From Guillardia theta CCMP2712 (Eukaryota > Cryptophyceae > Pyrenomonadales > Geminigeraceae): DNA of 46,947 nucleotides. Below the pieces are notes generated by a model. That model was not told where the DNA came from. It ran no database searches and saw only the letters and a program-made list of their open reading frames with translations. A program made the translations under genes and the position numbers. Within the stretch, counting starts at the first letter, position 1, and every line of letters starts with the position of its first letter. The stretch covers positions 1-46,947 of the forward strand of contig NW_005434530.1 of NCBI RefSeq assembly GCF_000315625.1. The letters run 5' to 3'. This document shows, in pieces, positions 14,395 through 24,757 of the stretch.

Positions 14395-14790
14395 CACATG
14401 GGTGGGGTCAGGGTTGGTGAAACTAGAAATGGAGGGGTGGTATCTCGCGAGCTGAGGTTATTATTCGGAAAATGGGGAGGGGGGGCCGAAAGAAGGGGGG
14501 GTACTTGCAAACTGGATATTCACGTTTTAGTAGGGGGTAGGGTTCAGTCAAATCTTCATTGTACGAATATGGGCTTTGCGAATACCTATGAACGGGGAAG
14601 ATGGTCAAGAGGAGGGGGTGGGGGTGAGAATCCATGTTGTTTCAATAATGGAAATGCAGACAAAAGGGTGGGTTCTGTGTTGAAATCGAAGGGGTAGCCT
14701 TTGATCAACCATCACTACAATTATCGAAATCAAGGGTAGGGTACAGTTCTGGATTATGGGGAAGGGGTGGGTAGTGTCGACAGTTTCTCC
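14395..14790 (+). repeat. G-run cluster block (GGGGT/GGGTGGG), quadruplex-prone
   Basis: More than a dozen runs of three to seven G (for example GGGTGGGG, GGGAGGGGGGG, AGGGGGTGGGGGTG) lie on the plus strand, separated by 15-30 nt of ordinary sequence, with few C-runs. Similar blocks occur at about 4255-4385 and 19140-19330. No coding resemblance is seen. Confidence 0.5.
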
Positions 14791-15636
14791 TTTTTTTGGC
14801 GGCGGTTGGTAAAGATGCACTGCGCTGCGAGAGAGGAAGAGCAATGAGAGGTGGCAGTCGAGAGTATGAGGCAAGACGCATACGCTAGACATGAGAGGTC
14901 GAGATGTAGCTATAGATATAGGAGGAGCATCTGTGATAGTCCATGATGTAGAACCTGGAGGATTTGATACTTGAAGTGGCGAGATACCATGGTGTGGTCG
15001 GATCCTTCTTGTCACAAGGCAAAGGACAGTTAGGAACCGTCCTGCCGCAAGCAGTATCAATCAGCTATGTCTTCACTTGATTTATGCACTCCTGGTAGAG
15101 TGAACGCATGGTGTGCTCTTCCTCTGCAGCAGCGTACCTGATCGAAGTTTTTTTCCCTGCAAAGTCAACAAGATTGGTAGCAACCCTCTAGTAAGAACGT
15201 TTTGGTAACAAAGATCCAAGCATAGTGTAAATAGCTAGACGAAGAAGCGAGTCCAGTGTTGAATCACTTTGAGAAACATTCATACAGTGTGACTAGTTGC
15301 TTAACCAATCCACTGTTGTGGATAGGTAGATACCACGGATGTTTATGGAGAGCAGAAAGAGTCGTAAGGATCACGTTTCTATATAAATCCCTGCCAAGCT
15401 GTCAAACAGACCATTTGGCTCATGCCGACAGGGTTTTTAGGTGTACGGAGGATGCTTTTGAGCATGGTTCTCGACAGGGTCTCAATGACGCAACACTCAA
15501 TGAAACAAAAACCTCGCATGGTTTTTGGCTGATTTTGGTTGGTAACAGGATTGTACTCGTTTGTATTCCTTTCTCAACGATTAGCTCCTCCTTTGTTGTG
15601 CCGGCAGTGAAGTAGAAGAGACCAGCCTCACTCATC
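14791..15636. other. Intergenic, upstream of the phosphagen kinase
   Basis: I see no convincing gene. ORF-sized open stretches exist (for example 15256-15615) but resemble nothing and have no composition match to the following gene. The region should contain the kinase promoter. Confidence 0.5.
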
Positions 15637-18447
15637 ATGGGCTGTGGCACAAGCAAAAGCGTCCAACCTAGGAACCCTGAGCCAACGAAACCAGAAGCTC
15701 AAAAGCCTGGTCCTACTCCCGTCGATAAGAAGCCGAATGAGCCCCAAGCTCCCGCACAACCCACACAAACGATACCAGTGCAGCCAAGTCAAACCGAAGC
15801 CAAACCTGAAGCCCAACCAGCTCCAGCAACTCAACCTGCTCAAGCTGCTCCGATTCAATCAGAGATTCAAAATGAAAAAAGCAAAAAGGACCTTGGGAGC
15901 TTCAAGCTGCCGGAGATCGAGGCCGAGTTTGACAAGTGGCTGACCGCGCAGCTCGAGAACTCGCCGGCGGACGTGAAAGACACGGACGACTTCAAGTACA
16001 TCAGCTTCACCGAGCTCCCGCCCTTCACTGAGAAGCATAGGTCGCTGATGAGGAAGAACATGACCGCAGAGCTGTTTGCTAAGCTCAAGGACACCAAGTC
16101 GTCCAAGGGGTACTCGCTGTCCAACGGGATGCAGGCGGGAGTGCTGAGGCCTCATCTGGGGGTCGGCTTCACGTGCGGGGACGAGGAGTGCTTCGACCTG
16201 TTCAAGGAGATCATCAACCCGATCGTCAAGGGCTGGCACAACTTCGACCCAGACACGCAGAGCCACAAGTCGGACCTTGACCCCAGCAAGCTTGCCTTTA
16301 CCGAGGAGCAGCAGACGCTCTTCGCCAAGTACGTCAAGTCCACGCGAGTGCGGGCGGCGCGCAACATCTCGGGCTTCTCGCTGCCCCCCGGGTCGAGCAA
16401 GGAGGATCGGCTTGCGGTGGAGGGAGTGCTGAAGCAGGCGTTTGAGGCGCTGCCAGACAACCTCAAGGGACAGTACTTCCCGCTTGGGTCGCTGTCGACG
16501 GAGCAGGAGGAAGCCTTGCAGGCAGGAGGCTTCCTGTTCCAGAAGCCTGGGCCGATGCAGCTCCTAGGAGCAGCGGGAGCAGGGCGAGACTGGCCGGAGG
16601 GCCGCGGCATCTTCCACAATGAGAGCAAGACGGTGCTTTGCTGGTGCAACGAGGAGGACCAGTGCAGGATCATCGCGATGGAGGAGGGAGGCGACGTGAA
16701 GGGGGTGTTTACGCGCTTCTGCCAGCTGTCGGACGCGATCAAGACGGCGGCGGAGTCCAACGGGAAGTCGCTCATGTACAAGGAGAACCTCGGCTTCCTC
16801 GGGACGTGCCCGTCGAACCTCGGGACGGGGCTCCGAGCAAGCGTGATGATCACGCTGCCGGAGCTGAACAAGGACCCGCACAAGCTCGAGGAGATCTGCT
16901 CGCAGTACGACCTTCAGCCACGAGGGTCGTCGGGCGAGCACACCGCCGCGATCGGAGCCAAGTGGGACATCTCGAACAAGCAGCGCATTGGCTTTTCGGA
17001 GGTTGAGCTTGTGCAGAAGATGATTGACGGCGTGGCGAAGATCATCGGGATCGAGGAGGAGCTTGCCAAGGCAGCGGCGGGAGGCGACGAGGCAGCGGAA
17101 GGAGCCAAGGAGGAGGAGCCAGCGGCAGGCGATGCTCCGGCAAAGAAAGACCTTGGGAGCTTCAAGCTGCCGGAGATCGAGGCCGAGTTTGACAAGTGGC
17201 TGACCGCGCAGCTCGAGAACTCGCCGGCGGACGTGAAAGACACGGACGACTTCAAGTACATCAGCTTCACCGAGCTCCCGCCCTTCACTGAGAAGCATAG
17301 GTCGCTGATGAGGAAGAACATGACCGCAGAGCTGTTTGCTAAGCTCAAGGACACCAAGTCGTCCAAGGGGTACTCGCTGTCCAACGGGATGCAGGCGGGA
17401 GTGCTGAGGCCTCATCTGGGGGTCGGCTTCACGTGCGGGGACGAGGAGTGCTTCGACCTGTTCAAGGAGATCATCAACCCGATCGTCAAGGGCTGGCACA
17501 ACTTCGACCCAGACACGCAGAGCCACAAGTCGGACCTTGACCCCAGCAAGCTTGCCTTTACCGAGGAGCAGCAGACGCTCTTCGCCAAGTACGTCAAGTC
17601 CACGCGAGTGCGAGCGGCGCGCAACATCTCGGGCTTCTCGCTGCCCCCCGGGTCGAGCAAGGAGGATCGGCTTGCGGTGGAGGGAGTGCTGAAGCAGGCG
17701 TTTGAGGCGCTGCCAGACAACCTCAAGGGACAGTACTTCCCGCTTGGGTCGCTGTCGACGGAGCAGGAGGAAGCCTTGCAGGCAGGAGGCTTCCTGTTCC
17801 AGAAGCCTGGGCCGATGCAGCTCCTAGGAGCAGCGGGAGCAGGGCGAGACTGGCCGGAGGGCCGCGGCATCTTCCACAATGAGAGCAAGACGGTGCTTTG
17901 CTGGTGCAACGAGGAGGACCAGTGCAGGATCATCGCGATGGAGGAGGGAGGCGACGTGAAGGGGGTGTTTACGCGCTTCTGCCAGCTGTCGGACGCGATC
18001 AAGACGGCGGCGGAGTCCAACGGGAAGTCGCTCATGTACAAGGAGAACCTCGGCTTCCTCGGGACGTGCCCGTCGAACCTCGGGACGGGGCTCCGAGCAA
18101 GCGTGATGATCACGCTGCCGGAGCTGAACAAGGACCCGCACAAGCTCGAGGAGATCTGCTCGCAGTACGACCTTCAGCCACGAGGGTCGTCGGGCGAGCA
18201 CACCGCCGCGATCGGAGCCAAGTGGGACATCTCGAACAAGCAGCGCATTGGCTTTTCGGAGGTTGAGCTTGTGCAGAAGATGATTGACGGCGTGGCGAAG
18301 ATCATCGGGATCGAGGAGGAGCTTGCCAAGGCAGCGGCGGGAGGCGACGAGGCAGCGGAAGGAGCCAAGGAGGAGGAGCCAGCGGCAGGCGATGCTCCTG
18401 CTGAGGGCGGTGAAGCGAATCCACCGGCAGATGCTCCTTCTGAGTAA
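15637..18447 (+). CDS. Two-unit phosphagen (arginine-type) kinase with myristoylation-type N-terminus, 936 aa
   Basis: ATP:guanidino phosphotransferase, which buffers ATP with a guanidino phosphagen. It is intronless. The N-terminus MGCGTSKS has Gly2, Cys3 and Ser6, a classic myristoyl/palmitoyl anchor, followed by about 75 residues rich in P, Q and A. Two complete kinase units follow (residues about 85-500 and 505-920), each with STRVRAARNISGF, RDWPEGRGIFHN, WCNEEDQCRII, the reactive-cysteine motif CPSNLGTGLRAS and GFSEVELVQ. The specificity loop (QAGV to GDEE, 19 residues) has arginine-kinase length, four shorter than in creatine kinase, so arginine or taurocyamine is the more likely substrate. 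Tandem, acylated kinases are known for flagellar creatine kinases, so membrane or flagellar location is inferred. ATG 15637 is fixed by the acylation motif. Confidence 0.93.
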   Translation: MGCGTSKSVQPRNPEPTKPEAQKPGPTPVDKKPNEPQAPAQPTQTIPVQPSQTEAKPEAQPAPATQPAQAAPIQSEIQNEKSKKDLGSFKLPEIEAEFDKWLTAQLENSPADVKDTDDFKYISFTELPPFTEKHRSLMRKNMTAELFAKLKDTKSSKGYSLSNGMQAGVLRPHLGVGFTCGDEECFDLFKEIINPIVKGWHNFDPDTQSHKSDLDPSKLAFTEEQQTLFAKYVKSTRVRAARNISGFSLPPGSSKEDRLAVEGVLKQAFEALPDNLKGQYFPLGSLSTEQEEALQAGGFLFQKPGPMQLLGAAGAGRDWPEGRGIFHNESKTVLCWCNEEDQCRIIAMEEGGDVKGVFTRFCQLSDAIKTAAESNGKSLMYKENLGFLGTCPSNLGTGLRASVMITLPELNKDPHKLEEICSQYDLQPRGSSGEHTAAIGAKWDISNKQRIGFSEVELVQKMIDGVAKIIGIEEELAKAAAGGDEAAEGAKEEEPAAGDAPAKKDLGSFKLPEIEAEFDKWLTAQLENSPADVKDTDDFKYISFTELPPFTEKHRSLMRKNMTAELFAKLKDTKSSKGYSLSNGMQAGVLRPHLGVGFTCGDEECFDLFKEIINPIVKGWHNFDPDTQSHKSDLDPSKLAFTEEQQTLFAKYVKSTRVRAARNISGFSLPPGSSKEDRLAVEGVLKQAFEALPDNLKGQYFPLGSLSTEQEEALQAGGFLFQKPGPMQLLGAAGAGRDWPEGRGIFHNESKTVLCWCNEEDQCRIIAMEEGGDVKGVFTRFCQLSDAIKTAAESNGKSLMYKENLGFLGTCPSNLGTGLRASVMITLPELNKDPHKLEEICSQYDLQPRGSSGEHTAAIGAKWDISNKQRIGFSEVELVQKMIDGVAKIIGIEEELAKAAAGGDEAAEGAKEEEPAAGDAPAEGGEANPPADAPSE
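15889..18398 (+). repeat. Tandem 1260-bp intragenic duplication (kinase units 1 and 2)
   Basis: Positions 15889-17138 repeat at 17149-18398 with an offset of 1260 bp (420 codons). Reading the lines side by side I find one mismatch in 1250 bp (G16353 versus A17613, both Arg codons). The copies end where the unit-specific linkers begin (AKKDLG versus AEGGE). Confidence 0.95.
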
Positions 18448-18599
18448 CCAGTTGATTTTGAGTCTCAATGAACTCGCCTGTGTGTGCCTGTTGTGCTGCT
18501 ACCGTAGTACCGTACTTCTACGCTCCGTCCGGTCGTAGTTATTAGTCAACTGAGTACTGGCATTTTTGCTTTGATGTAACAGGCTTCAATGTGTGTCGG

Positions 18600-19080
18600 A
18601 TCTGTGTCTGCCGCTGCCAGAAGTTTTCTGGCCGGGCGCTGGACTCTGAGTACGGTCCGCGGGCCCGGCGGCGAAAGTTCAACGGCCCGGAGTCAAGTTT
18701 GGTATGATTGGGCCCCACTGCGAGCCTCACTCGATGACGGTCACCATTCCCGAAGTTCAATTAGAACTCCGGCGTACGGCCGGTGGCTCGGATCGTACGG
18801 TAGTACCGTACCGCCGAGTCCGATCCGATCACCGTACACGGTGGCACGGTAGTAGTACGCCGGGGCCCGCCGTACCAAACTTCGGCCCCGGTGGGCCGCC
18901 CCGCGACCGCCGTACACTGCCGTCGACGGACGCCGGGTCGGTTGAGTTACCCGATCCGATGATCCGATGATCGGCGACTCAGTGAACTCGGAACTGCGGC
19001 CGGGCGGCCCGGTCACCGGTGCTAGGCCAGTACGCCCGGGTACCGGGTCCGGGTACTCAGGGCCACTGCCGTTGTTATAA
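18600..19080. repeat. GC-rich island 2 with ACCGTAC/GTACGGT motifs
   Basis: The block starts just downstream of the kinase gene and is packed with GTACGGT, ACCGTAC, GGCCCGG and CCGATCCG words, several of them locally palindromic (for example GTACGGTAGTACCGTAC near 18796). It shares GAGTACGGTCCG with island 3. No coding resemblance is seen. Confidence 0.6.
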
Positions 19081-19139
19081 TAATATTTCGGTGAGGCGGG
19101 CCGTCATTCGACTCATGATCACTGAAAGCTTTTATATGG

Positions 19140-19330
19140 AAAAGCCGGGGTGGGGGTCCATTAGGGACGAGGAGCAGACGATGAGAATGGTAAAAGTGAG
19201 GGGTACTTGATAGGATATCGGGGGGTAGAGAATAAGGTTTGATTTGAAGGTGAGTGGGGTGCTCTGTGTGATGTCGAAGGGGTGTTTTGATTGGGAAAAT
19301 GAGGGGTGGTATGGGGGTGGTGTAACCTTA
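19140..19330 (+). repeat. G-run cluster block, similar to 14395-14790
   Basis: Repeated GGGGT(A) runs about 20-30 nt apart lie on the plus strand (GGGGTGGGGG, GAGGGGTACTTG, GGGGGGTAGAG, GGGGTGTT, GGGGTGGTATGGGGGTGG). GGGGTACTTG also occurs in the block at 14.5 kb. It follows a GC island, as does the block at 14.4 kb. Confidence 0.5.
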
Positions 19331-19915
19331 GGAGGCAGCTGATACAAGGAGGCCACATGGCGCAAGGAGGGAAGCGGAGGAGAAGGAAGGGATGAAAGGA
19401 GGGAGGGGAGAGGAGGGGAAGAAACCCTGAGCGAAATGCTGAGAGATTAGCACGAACATCCAGAACATGTATAACACGATACGCATTCGATTGTTGCTGA
19501 CCTGAAGACATCGAACACAAAGAAGAAGTTTGGCCAACGGCGAACTAGAGTTGTTGATGATTATCATAGTCTCGATTTTGTTTTGGAAAATCAATGATCA
19601 AGTCGATGATGATATGACACAGACAAGTGTGAGAATATGAGAAACAAGAAGGAGAGAAGAGGGGGACGAGGAAAAGAGATCAGGTAAATGGCAAAACCAG
19701 TGAAGGAAAGCATGGCATATATTTGAATACGACAAGAAAGAGGAGAGGAAAAGATGGAACAGAAGCAATCATAGATGACTAGGATGTAGTCTGGTAGCCT
19801 CGGAGCAATCAGAGATGACTTGGTTGTAGTCTGGTAACCTGTGAGGTGAAGGGATGTTGAGGTACAAGGGATGCAGAAACTCACATGAATCTTAGCAGGG
19901 GGTGCGTCAAGCAAC
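19331..19915. other. Intergenic, upstream of ALB3
   Basis: No gene is recognised. The sequence is purine-rich (19370-19430, 19640-19680). A short direct repeat of about 30 bp, reading AGATGACT..GTAGTCTGGTA.CC, occurs at about 19771-19801 and 19811-19841. The ALB3 promoter should be here. Confidence 0.5.
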
Positions 19916-22900
19916 ATGATGCTTCTACGATCTCTTGTGCTTGCGGCAACTGCTGTTGCCGTCCACTCCTTCGCTCCTCCGCTAGCTGCACAGGCTTCTC
20001 TGCGCAGGCTTTCTCCTCCCTCACAGCATCTCCCGCTCACCGGCATGAAGAAGGCTCGCGGAAGCAGCACACGCGTGCAGGCTGTGATGATGCCAGGGAC
20101 AGAAGCTGCTAGCTTCCTCTCTCTCCTTCACCTCGCTGACCCCAGGTGCCGTCCAATGCTCCTCTTTCTGTCCCACTCATCGTTTCTTGTTGCAGCCACC
20201 TCCCTGCCGACGTCGCCGCCTCCACCGGTACCGCGAGCAGCTTGCTGATGTTCGTCGACTGACTGACCTCCTCCTCCAGCTGCCCTGCAGGATGCAATGC
20301 AGCTCCTGTCCGATGCTGCCGCTGCTGCAGCGGAAACGACAGAGGTTAGCGATGTCTCCTCCCCTCATTTCTCCCGCTCCTGCTCCTGCCCCTGCCCCTG
20401 CCCCTCCTCCTCCTGCTCCTCTGTTCAACCACCTGCTTCTCCAGTTTCACCATCCTCCTCTTCTTCTTTCTCCTTTCACTTTTTCTCTCCATGCCCACCG
20501 TCTCCATCGTGTTCTTCTTCTCACGAGGTGCTTTCTCTCTACAGGACAAGCCAGGTGTTGCCCCATCCCTTACCACGAGCTCTCTGACCTCCCGCCTCCT
20601 CTATAGGCGTCTTTGGCTCCTTCGTCAACTTGATTGTGACCTGCTTGACCGCCTTGCACACTGCGTTCAAGGTTGTGCCTGCTTCTTCCGGCATCTCCCT
20701 TTGCACCTTCACCTCCTTTGCCCGTTAAGTTTTACTTTCCCCGCTCACTGCACGCCCTCATCCTTCAATCGCGTCCTGCACTTTCCCCCCTAACTGTCTT
20801 TCTCGTAGTCTGCGGGCATTCCAGGAGCGTGGGGATACGCCATCGCGACCTTCACCATCTTTGTGAAAGCAGTCACCTATCCTCTCAACTTCAAGCAGGT
20901 AGCTATAATCCTCTTCTCCCTTCATCTCTCCTCTTCTTCCTGCAGTTCTCGTTCTTGTATCATCCTCCTTGGCTTCAGCTGAGCTCTAAACAGATGTCTT
21001 CCACCATCGCCCTCCAGCAGCTGCAGCCCAAGGTCAAGGCCATCCAGTCGCGATATGCCAACGACCCTCAGACTCAGAACGAGAAGATCGCTGAGCTCTA
21101 CAGGTGGTGCAGCAGAAGAAAGTGCTGGAAGAGAGAGGCAGGGATGAGGAGACAGAGGCAGGGATGAGGAGACAGAGGCAGGGATGAGGAGACAGTAGCC
21201 TGCTAGAAGAGGAGGGAGGAAGAGAAAGAGTTTGCTTTCTTACTCACAAGCTTCTTACAGGACGGAGAATGTCAATCCTCTTGCAGGATGCCTTCCCACG
21301 CTTATCCAGATCCCTGTCTTCATCGGCCTCTACAGGTACCTTGCTCCTCCTTTCCCTTCCCCTCCTCCTCCTCGCCTGCTTCTCCTCACCGTCTGTCTTC
21401 ACTGTTTTTGGTCCCTTTGTCATCTTACTGATACTCCGCTGCGCTGCTTGTTTGTTGATCGCCATATGACGATGTGTTCAGGTCTGTCTTGCAGCTTGCA
21501 CAGAAAGATCTGTTGGAAGAATCTTTCTTGTGGATCCCTTCCCTTCAGGTAAATCCTCCTGCCCTCTTCTCCTCCCTTGACAAATCCAGTTTCTCCTCCC
21601 TCCTCCTTTTCTTCTCATTCTATCTTCCTGCTTCTGCTTGTACTATCCCTTGCGCCCGCATTTCGCTTTTCTTTTCTTCTTTTCTTCGCTCCTAATCCCA
21701 CCCAGGGCCCCGTCGGTGAGTACAACGCGAAGACTGGCCTTCCTATCGATGCGACTGCCTGGCTCTTCAAGGTGACTAGGAGAGGGAAGGGATGGGAAGG
21801 GGAGGGGAGATGACGGGAGGGGAAGGTAAAGGAAGGGAATTGAGACACACGGAGCAGAGGAGAAGAAGGAAAAGGGGGAGGGCGGAGAAGCAAGTAAGGA
21901 TGCGAAGGGAGGGCTGATGACATCCGCAGGGATGGACGGAAGGACATCCAGCGTTGGGATGGGACGGGACGTTGGCCTACCTTTCTCTCCCCATCATCCT
22001 CGTCATCACTCAAACGCTCTCACAGAAGATCCTTCAGGTCAACAAGACGCAAGATTCTCTACCTCTCCTCTCTCCCTCAGCTTTACCCCCTCTGTCTCCC
22101 TTCTAGCGATCCCTCCTATCTCTGCCCCCCCCCTGCAGCTGCGTAATATTGAGCTCATTTCAAGGTTTTTCAGCTGCAAGGACCTGAATCGTCACCCAAC
22201 TGATACTGCACGTAGGCACCCATCTCCTTCCTAATGAAAGGGAGAGCAAGGATCTCGTTGACACTGTGTGCAACGCGTTGGATCCGATACCACGGGAATC
22301 CATAAGACTATTNNNNNNNNNNNNNNNNNNNNNNNNNNNNNNNNNNNNNNNNNNNNNNNNNNNNNNNNNNNNNNNNNNNNNNNNNNNNNNNNNNNNNNNN
22401 NNNNNNNNNNNNTTTCCCTTCTCACCTTTTCTCTTCTCTTCATCTCCCCCCCCCCCTGCCTCTTTCTCACTCGTCCCTCCCTCGTTTCCTCATGAAGTCT
22501 CTCTCTCCCGTCTTGGTTGCATGCTAACATGATGCTCAAGGACATGCAGTCTTCCACTGAGGCTGCCGCGCCCCTCCAAGGACGTCTCGCTCAAGAGGTC
22601 AGTGCTCCCTCCTCCTCCTCCTCCTCCTCCTCCTCCTCCTCCTCCTCCTCCTCCTCCTCCACCACCACCACCACCACCACCACCTCCTCCTCCTCCTCCT
22701 CCTCCTCATCATCATCATCATCGTGCTCTTCCTCCGCTGCTACAAGGCGCTGATCGGTTCTCACAGATGTCCACCCCCAAGCTCAGGGATGCTGTGTGTT
22801 TGTCTTGTCCCTGCTGTTGCAGACCTAACGGGAGCGCAGGAGGAGCTGAGCTTCAAGCCAAGCACCAAGGAGGTCAAGGCGGAAGGTGCAGCCTCCTTTT

Positions 22901-23066
22901 ACTTGTCGTTGGTGAATGGGGCAGCAGAGGAGGAGGAAGACGAAGAGGGGGACGACGAGCAGCAAGAGAGTGAGCGGCGGGCTGAGCTTGAGGAAAACCT
23001 GACGGGCATGCAGGCAAGTCGGCGGCCAAGAAGAAAGCTCGTGCTCTCAAGAAGAAGAAGAACTGA
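19916..23066 (+). CDS. ALB3: ALB3/YidC/Oxa1-family insertase, plastid-targeted, multi-exon, interrupted by an assembly gap
   Basis: Inserts light-harvesting and other proteins into thylakoids. The start [22 protein letters not shown] is a signal peptide followed by Phe, the red-lineage complex-plastid transit signature. Exons I can place: 19916-20145, 20196-20227, 20280-20344, a 10-nt microexon 20545-20554, 20607-20671 ([14 protein letters not shown]), 20809-20898 ([13 protein letters not shown]), 20994-21103 ([16 protein letters not shown]), 21261-21335 ([20 protein letters not shown]), 21482-21548, 21706-21771 and 21930-22037 ([16 protein letters not shown]). After the N gap come an acidic exon (22823-22969) and a lysine-rich last exon (23014-23066, [13 protein letters not shown]). 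The exon for the last membrane helix is missing and probably lies in the gap. The exon at about 22530-22600 is uncertain. Confidence 0.9.
22313..22412. other. Assembly gap (100 N)
   Basis: A run of exactly 100 N is the conventional placeholder for a gap of unknown length. It falls inside ALB3 between the TM4-type exon (ending 22037) and the C-terminal exons, where the final transmembrane exon would be expected. Confidence 0.99.
22607..22735 (+). repeat. Microsatellite (TCC)n(ACC)n(TCC)n(TCA)n in an ALB3 intron
   Basis: A compound trinucleotide array: about 17 TCC, then ACC units, TCC again, and TCATCATCATCA near 22706-22721. It lies between the uncertain exon at 22530-22600 and the acidic exon at 22823, so it is most likely intronic. 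Confidence 0.85.
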
Positions 23067-23456
23067 GCGGCCCTAGCCGGGCCCGGAGCCGGACGAACAG
23101 CCAGACGACACAGTACTGATCATAAAAGAAAAAACCTTGAGACGGGTGTTTGATCTTGCCCCTGTGCCAACACGGCCATTGGTTCATGACTGCTCCTCAA
23201 CCTCATCCTCCTAGAGTGAGGACTATGCGTTAGCTTGTCCTCAACGGCTACTGATCCCCCCAAAGACTTTGTTGTCAGACCTGTCGTTGGGTTCCCTGCA
23301 AGCACGCCGCATGTGCAATTTTGTATGACATGAGGTCTTTGATTCACAGATAATCAAGAGTTCATTGATTGAAACTTTAACTCTGAAGCGCACTGTTGAA
23401 GTGAAATCTAACGCACACTATCGCTCTACACTAGTGGTTACGATGAAAAAAGATCT
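23067..23456. other. Short intergenic between ALB3 and the small membrane protein gene
   Basis: This holds the 3' ends of two convergent genes. I see no further coding signal or RNA gene. Confidence 0.5.
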
Positions 23457-23876
23457 TCATGAGCACGCGCTCATTCGTATCACCTTGAACGTCTGCCCGA
23501 ACTCCGGCCTCAGCAGCTTCCGTGAGTCAAACCCCGACCGCTTCACTGTCGCCCTGCTCTCCATGCCCTCCCGCGAGAAAAGCTCCTCCTGCTCCCTCGC
23601 CCTCCTTGCCGTCGGCGACCCTGCCATGGTGTCTTCCTCCTCGTCCACCAGCAGCTCGTTGACGATCACTTTCACGATGGCCACCAAGTACGCGATGCCC
23701 ACGACCACCAGGTACATGCGCGACCGCAGCGCATCTGCCCATGGTGCTGCGTGCTGCCTCGGGCTGGAGGGCGGGAGGGTGATGTTGTCGAGAGGCTTAG
23801 GAGAGGAAGGAGCGAGGAGCTCGTCGGGGCAGGTCCAGTCGTGGGAGCATCGGGTAGCGAGGGGAGAGCGACACAT
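23457..23876 (-). CDS. Small one-pass membrane protein, family copy A (about 139 aa)
   Basis: I do not recognise the family. The start is taken at ATG 23874-23876 (MCRSPLATRC), because the mirror copy aligns from its own Met at that point; an upstream ATG at 23891 is possible. Order: a short N-terminus with HDWTCPDELL, a Pro/Ser linker, one strong transmembrane segment (MYLVVVGIAYLVAIVKVIV), then an acidic patch (VDEEEDT), an Arg/Glu-rich tail, and the C-terminal motif LLRPEFGQTFKVIRMS. It is almost identical to copy B (24758-25171) in opposite orientation, and its tail resembles the three tandem-copy proteins at 29.5, 31.3 and 33.1 kb. Location and role are unknown. Preservation of the frame in two diverged contexts supports a real protein. 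Confidence 0.75.
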   Translation of the reverse strand: MCRSPLATRCSHDWTCPDELLAPSSPKPLDNITLPPSSPRQHAAPWADALRSRMYLVVVGIAYLVAIVKVIVNELLVDEEEDTMAGSPTARRAREQEELFSREGMESRATVKRSGFDSRKLLRPEFGQTFKVIRMSACS

Positions 23877-24757
23877 GGTAGATAACAACATTTCTGTGAA
23901 GCAAGGGATTGAGCAAGACTTGGCAGCAGCTTGCAGGGGAGGGCACGAAGGAGAGCAGCTGATGTGGCACTAGCGTGGGAGGGAGCAAGGACGTAGAGGT
24001 ACAAGGGGGCGGGAAGGTATTTATCGGGGCGATCCCATAAGTTGAGCACAAAAATGTACTCTGTTCTAAATCCATGCCAAAACTCAAATCAAGCAAATAT
24101 TTGTAGGATATAGTCCTTGTCCTAGCTCACTGCACATATTATATAGTGTGGTTTATATCAAGTTGCAGTTTTTCGTTGCCTGAACGAATCTGTGGTAAAC
24201 ACCATGTGACTCGCAATCTGAATTGACCATTGCACCAGTTACACACCGTTACATCACAAAGGCGTGTTGCCGGAAAGTTTCAGTCGGTCGGCGAATTCCT
24301 GGCTAAAATACTTGTTGCACGTGCATGGTAGCAACTTTTGTACCGGGCCTGTCCGAAAAAATTGGTCGAATCCTCGGAACGCAGAGGTGCAAGGGTCACG
24401 TTGATCACTCTTAATTCATTCATGTAATATTCAACCTCCACCCGCCTCCATTTCGCCCCTGAGCAAGAGGATCTCACGACCGTCTCAGGTCCGAGTGGTA
24501 AAGTCAGCTGGCACGCCGGAATGATCCGAGCCATCGGATCTTCCCTTTAACTGGACCAGATCCGACTTTTTACTACACCCATACAGGTAGTAAAGAGAAC
24601 GTTTGAATCTTAAAAAACACTTGTAGAAATTCACCTGCTATATAAAAGACCTTCCCGCACTTCCTCTTACTCCCGTCAGACACGTACCTTGTCCATCCCA
24701 ACCATTCTGCATCGGACATCCTTAACCTGTTACACTTCATTTATGTTGTTCGCCATC
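23877..24757. promoter_or_regulatory. Shared divergent upstream region of the inverted gene pair
   Basis: This 881-bp spacer lies between the two head-to-head copies. A TATATAAAAG-type box is at about 24639-24649, roughly 110 bp before the start of copy B. On the copy A side ATAAATACC lies at about 24017-24025 (minus strand), roughly 145 bp before its start. The two halves do not look like mirror images, so promoters may differ. This is inferred from motif and position only. Confidence 0.4.

Noticed and set aside
15859-18468. Antisense ORFs of 135-320 aa opposite the phosphagen kinase
   Set aside because: They occur at the same offset in both repeat units and follow from GC-rich codon use on the real strand.
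22517-22753. ORF with poly-Ser/Thr tail
   Set aside because: The tail is a translated intronic microsatellite. The first 25 residues might be an ALB3 exon, but its phase does not fit the next exon, so it is left uncertain.
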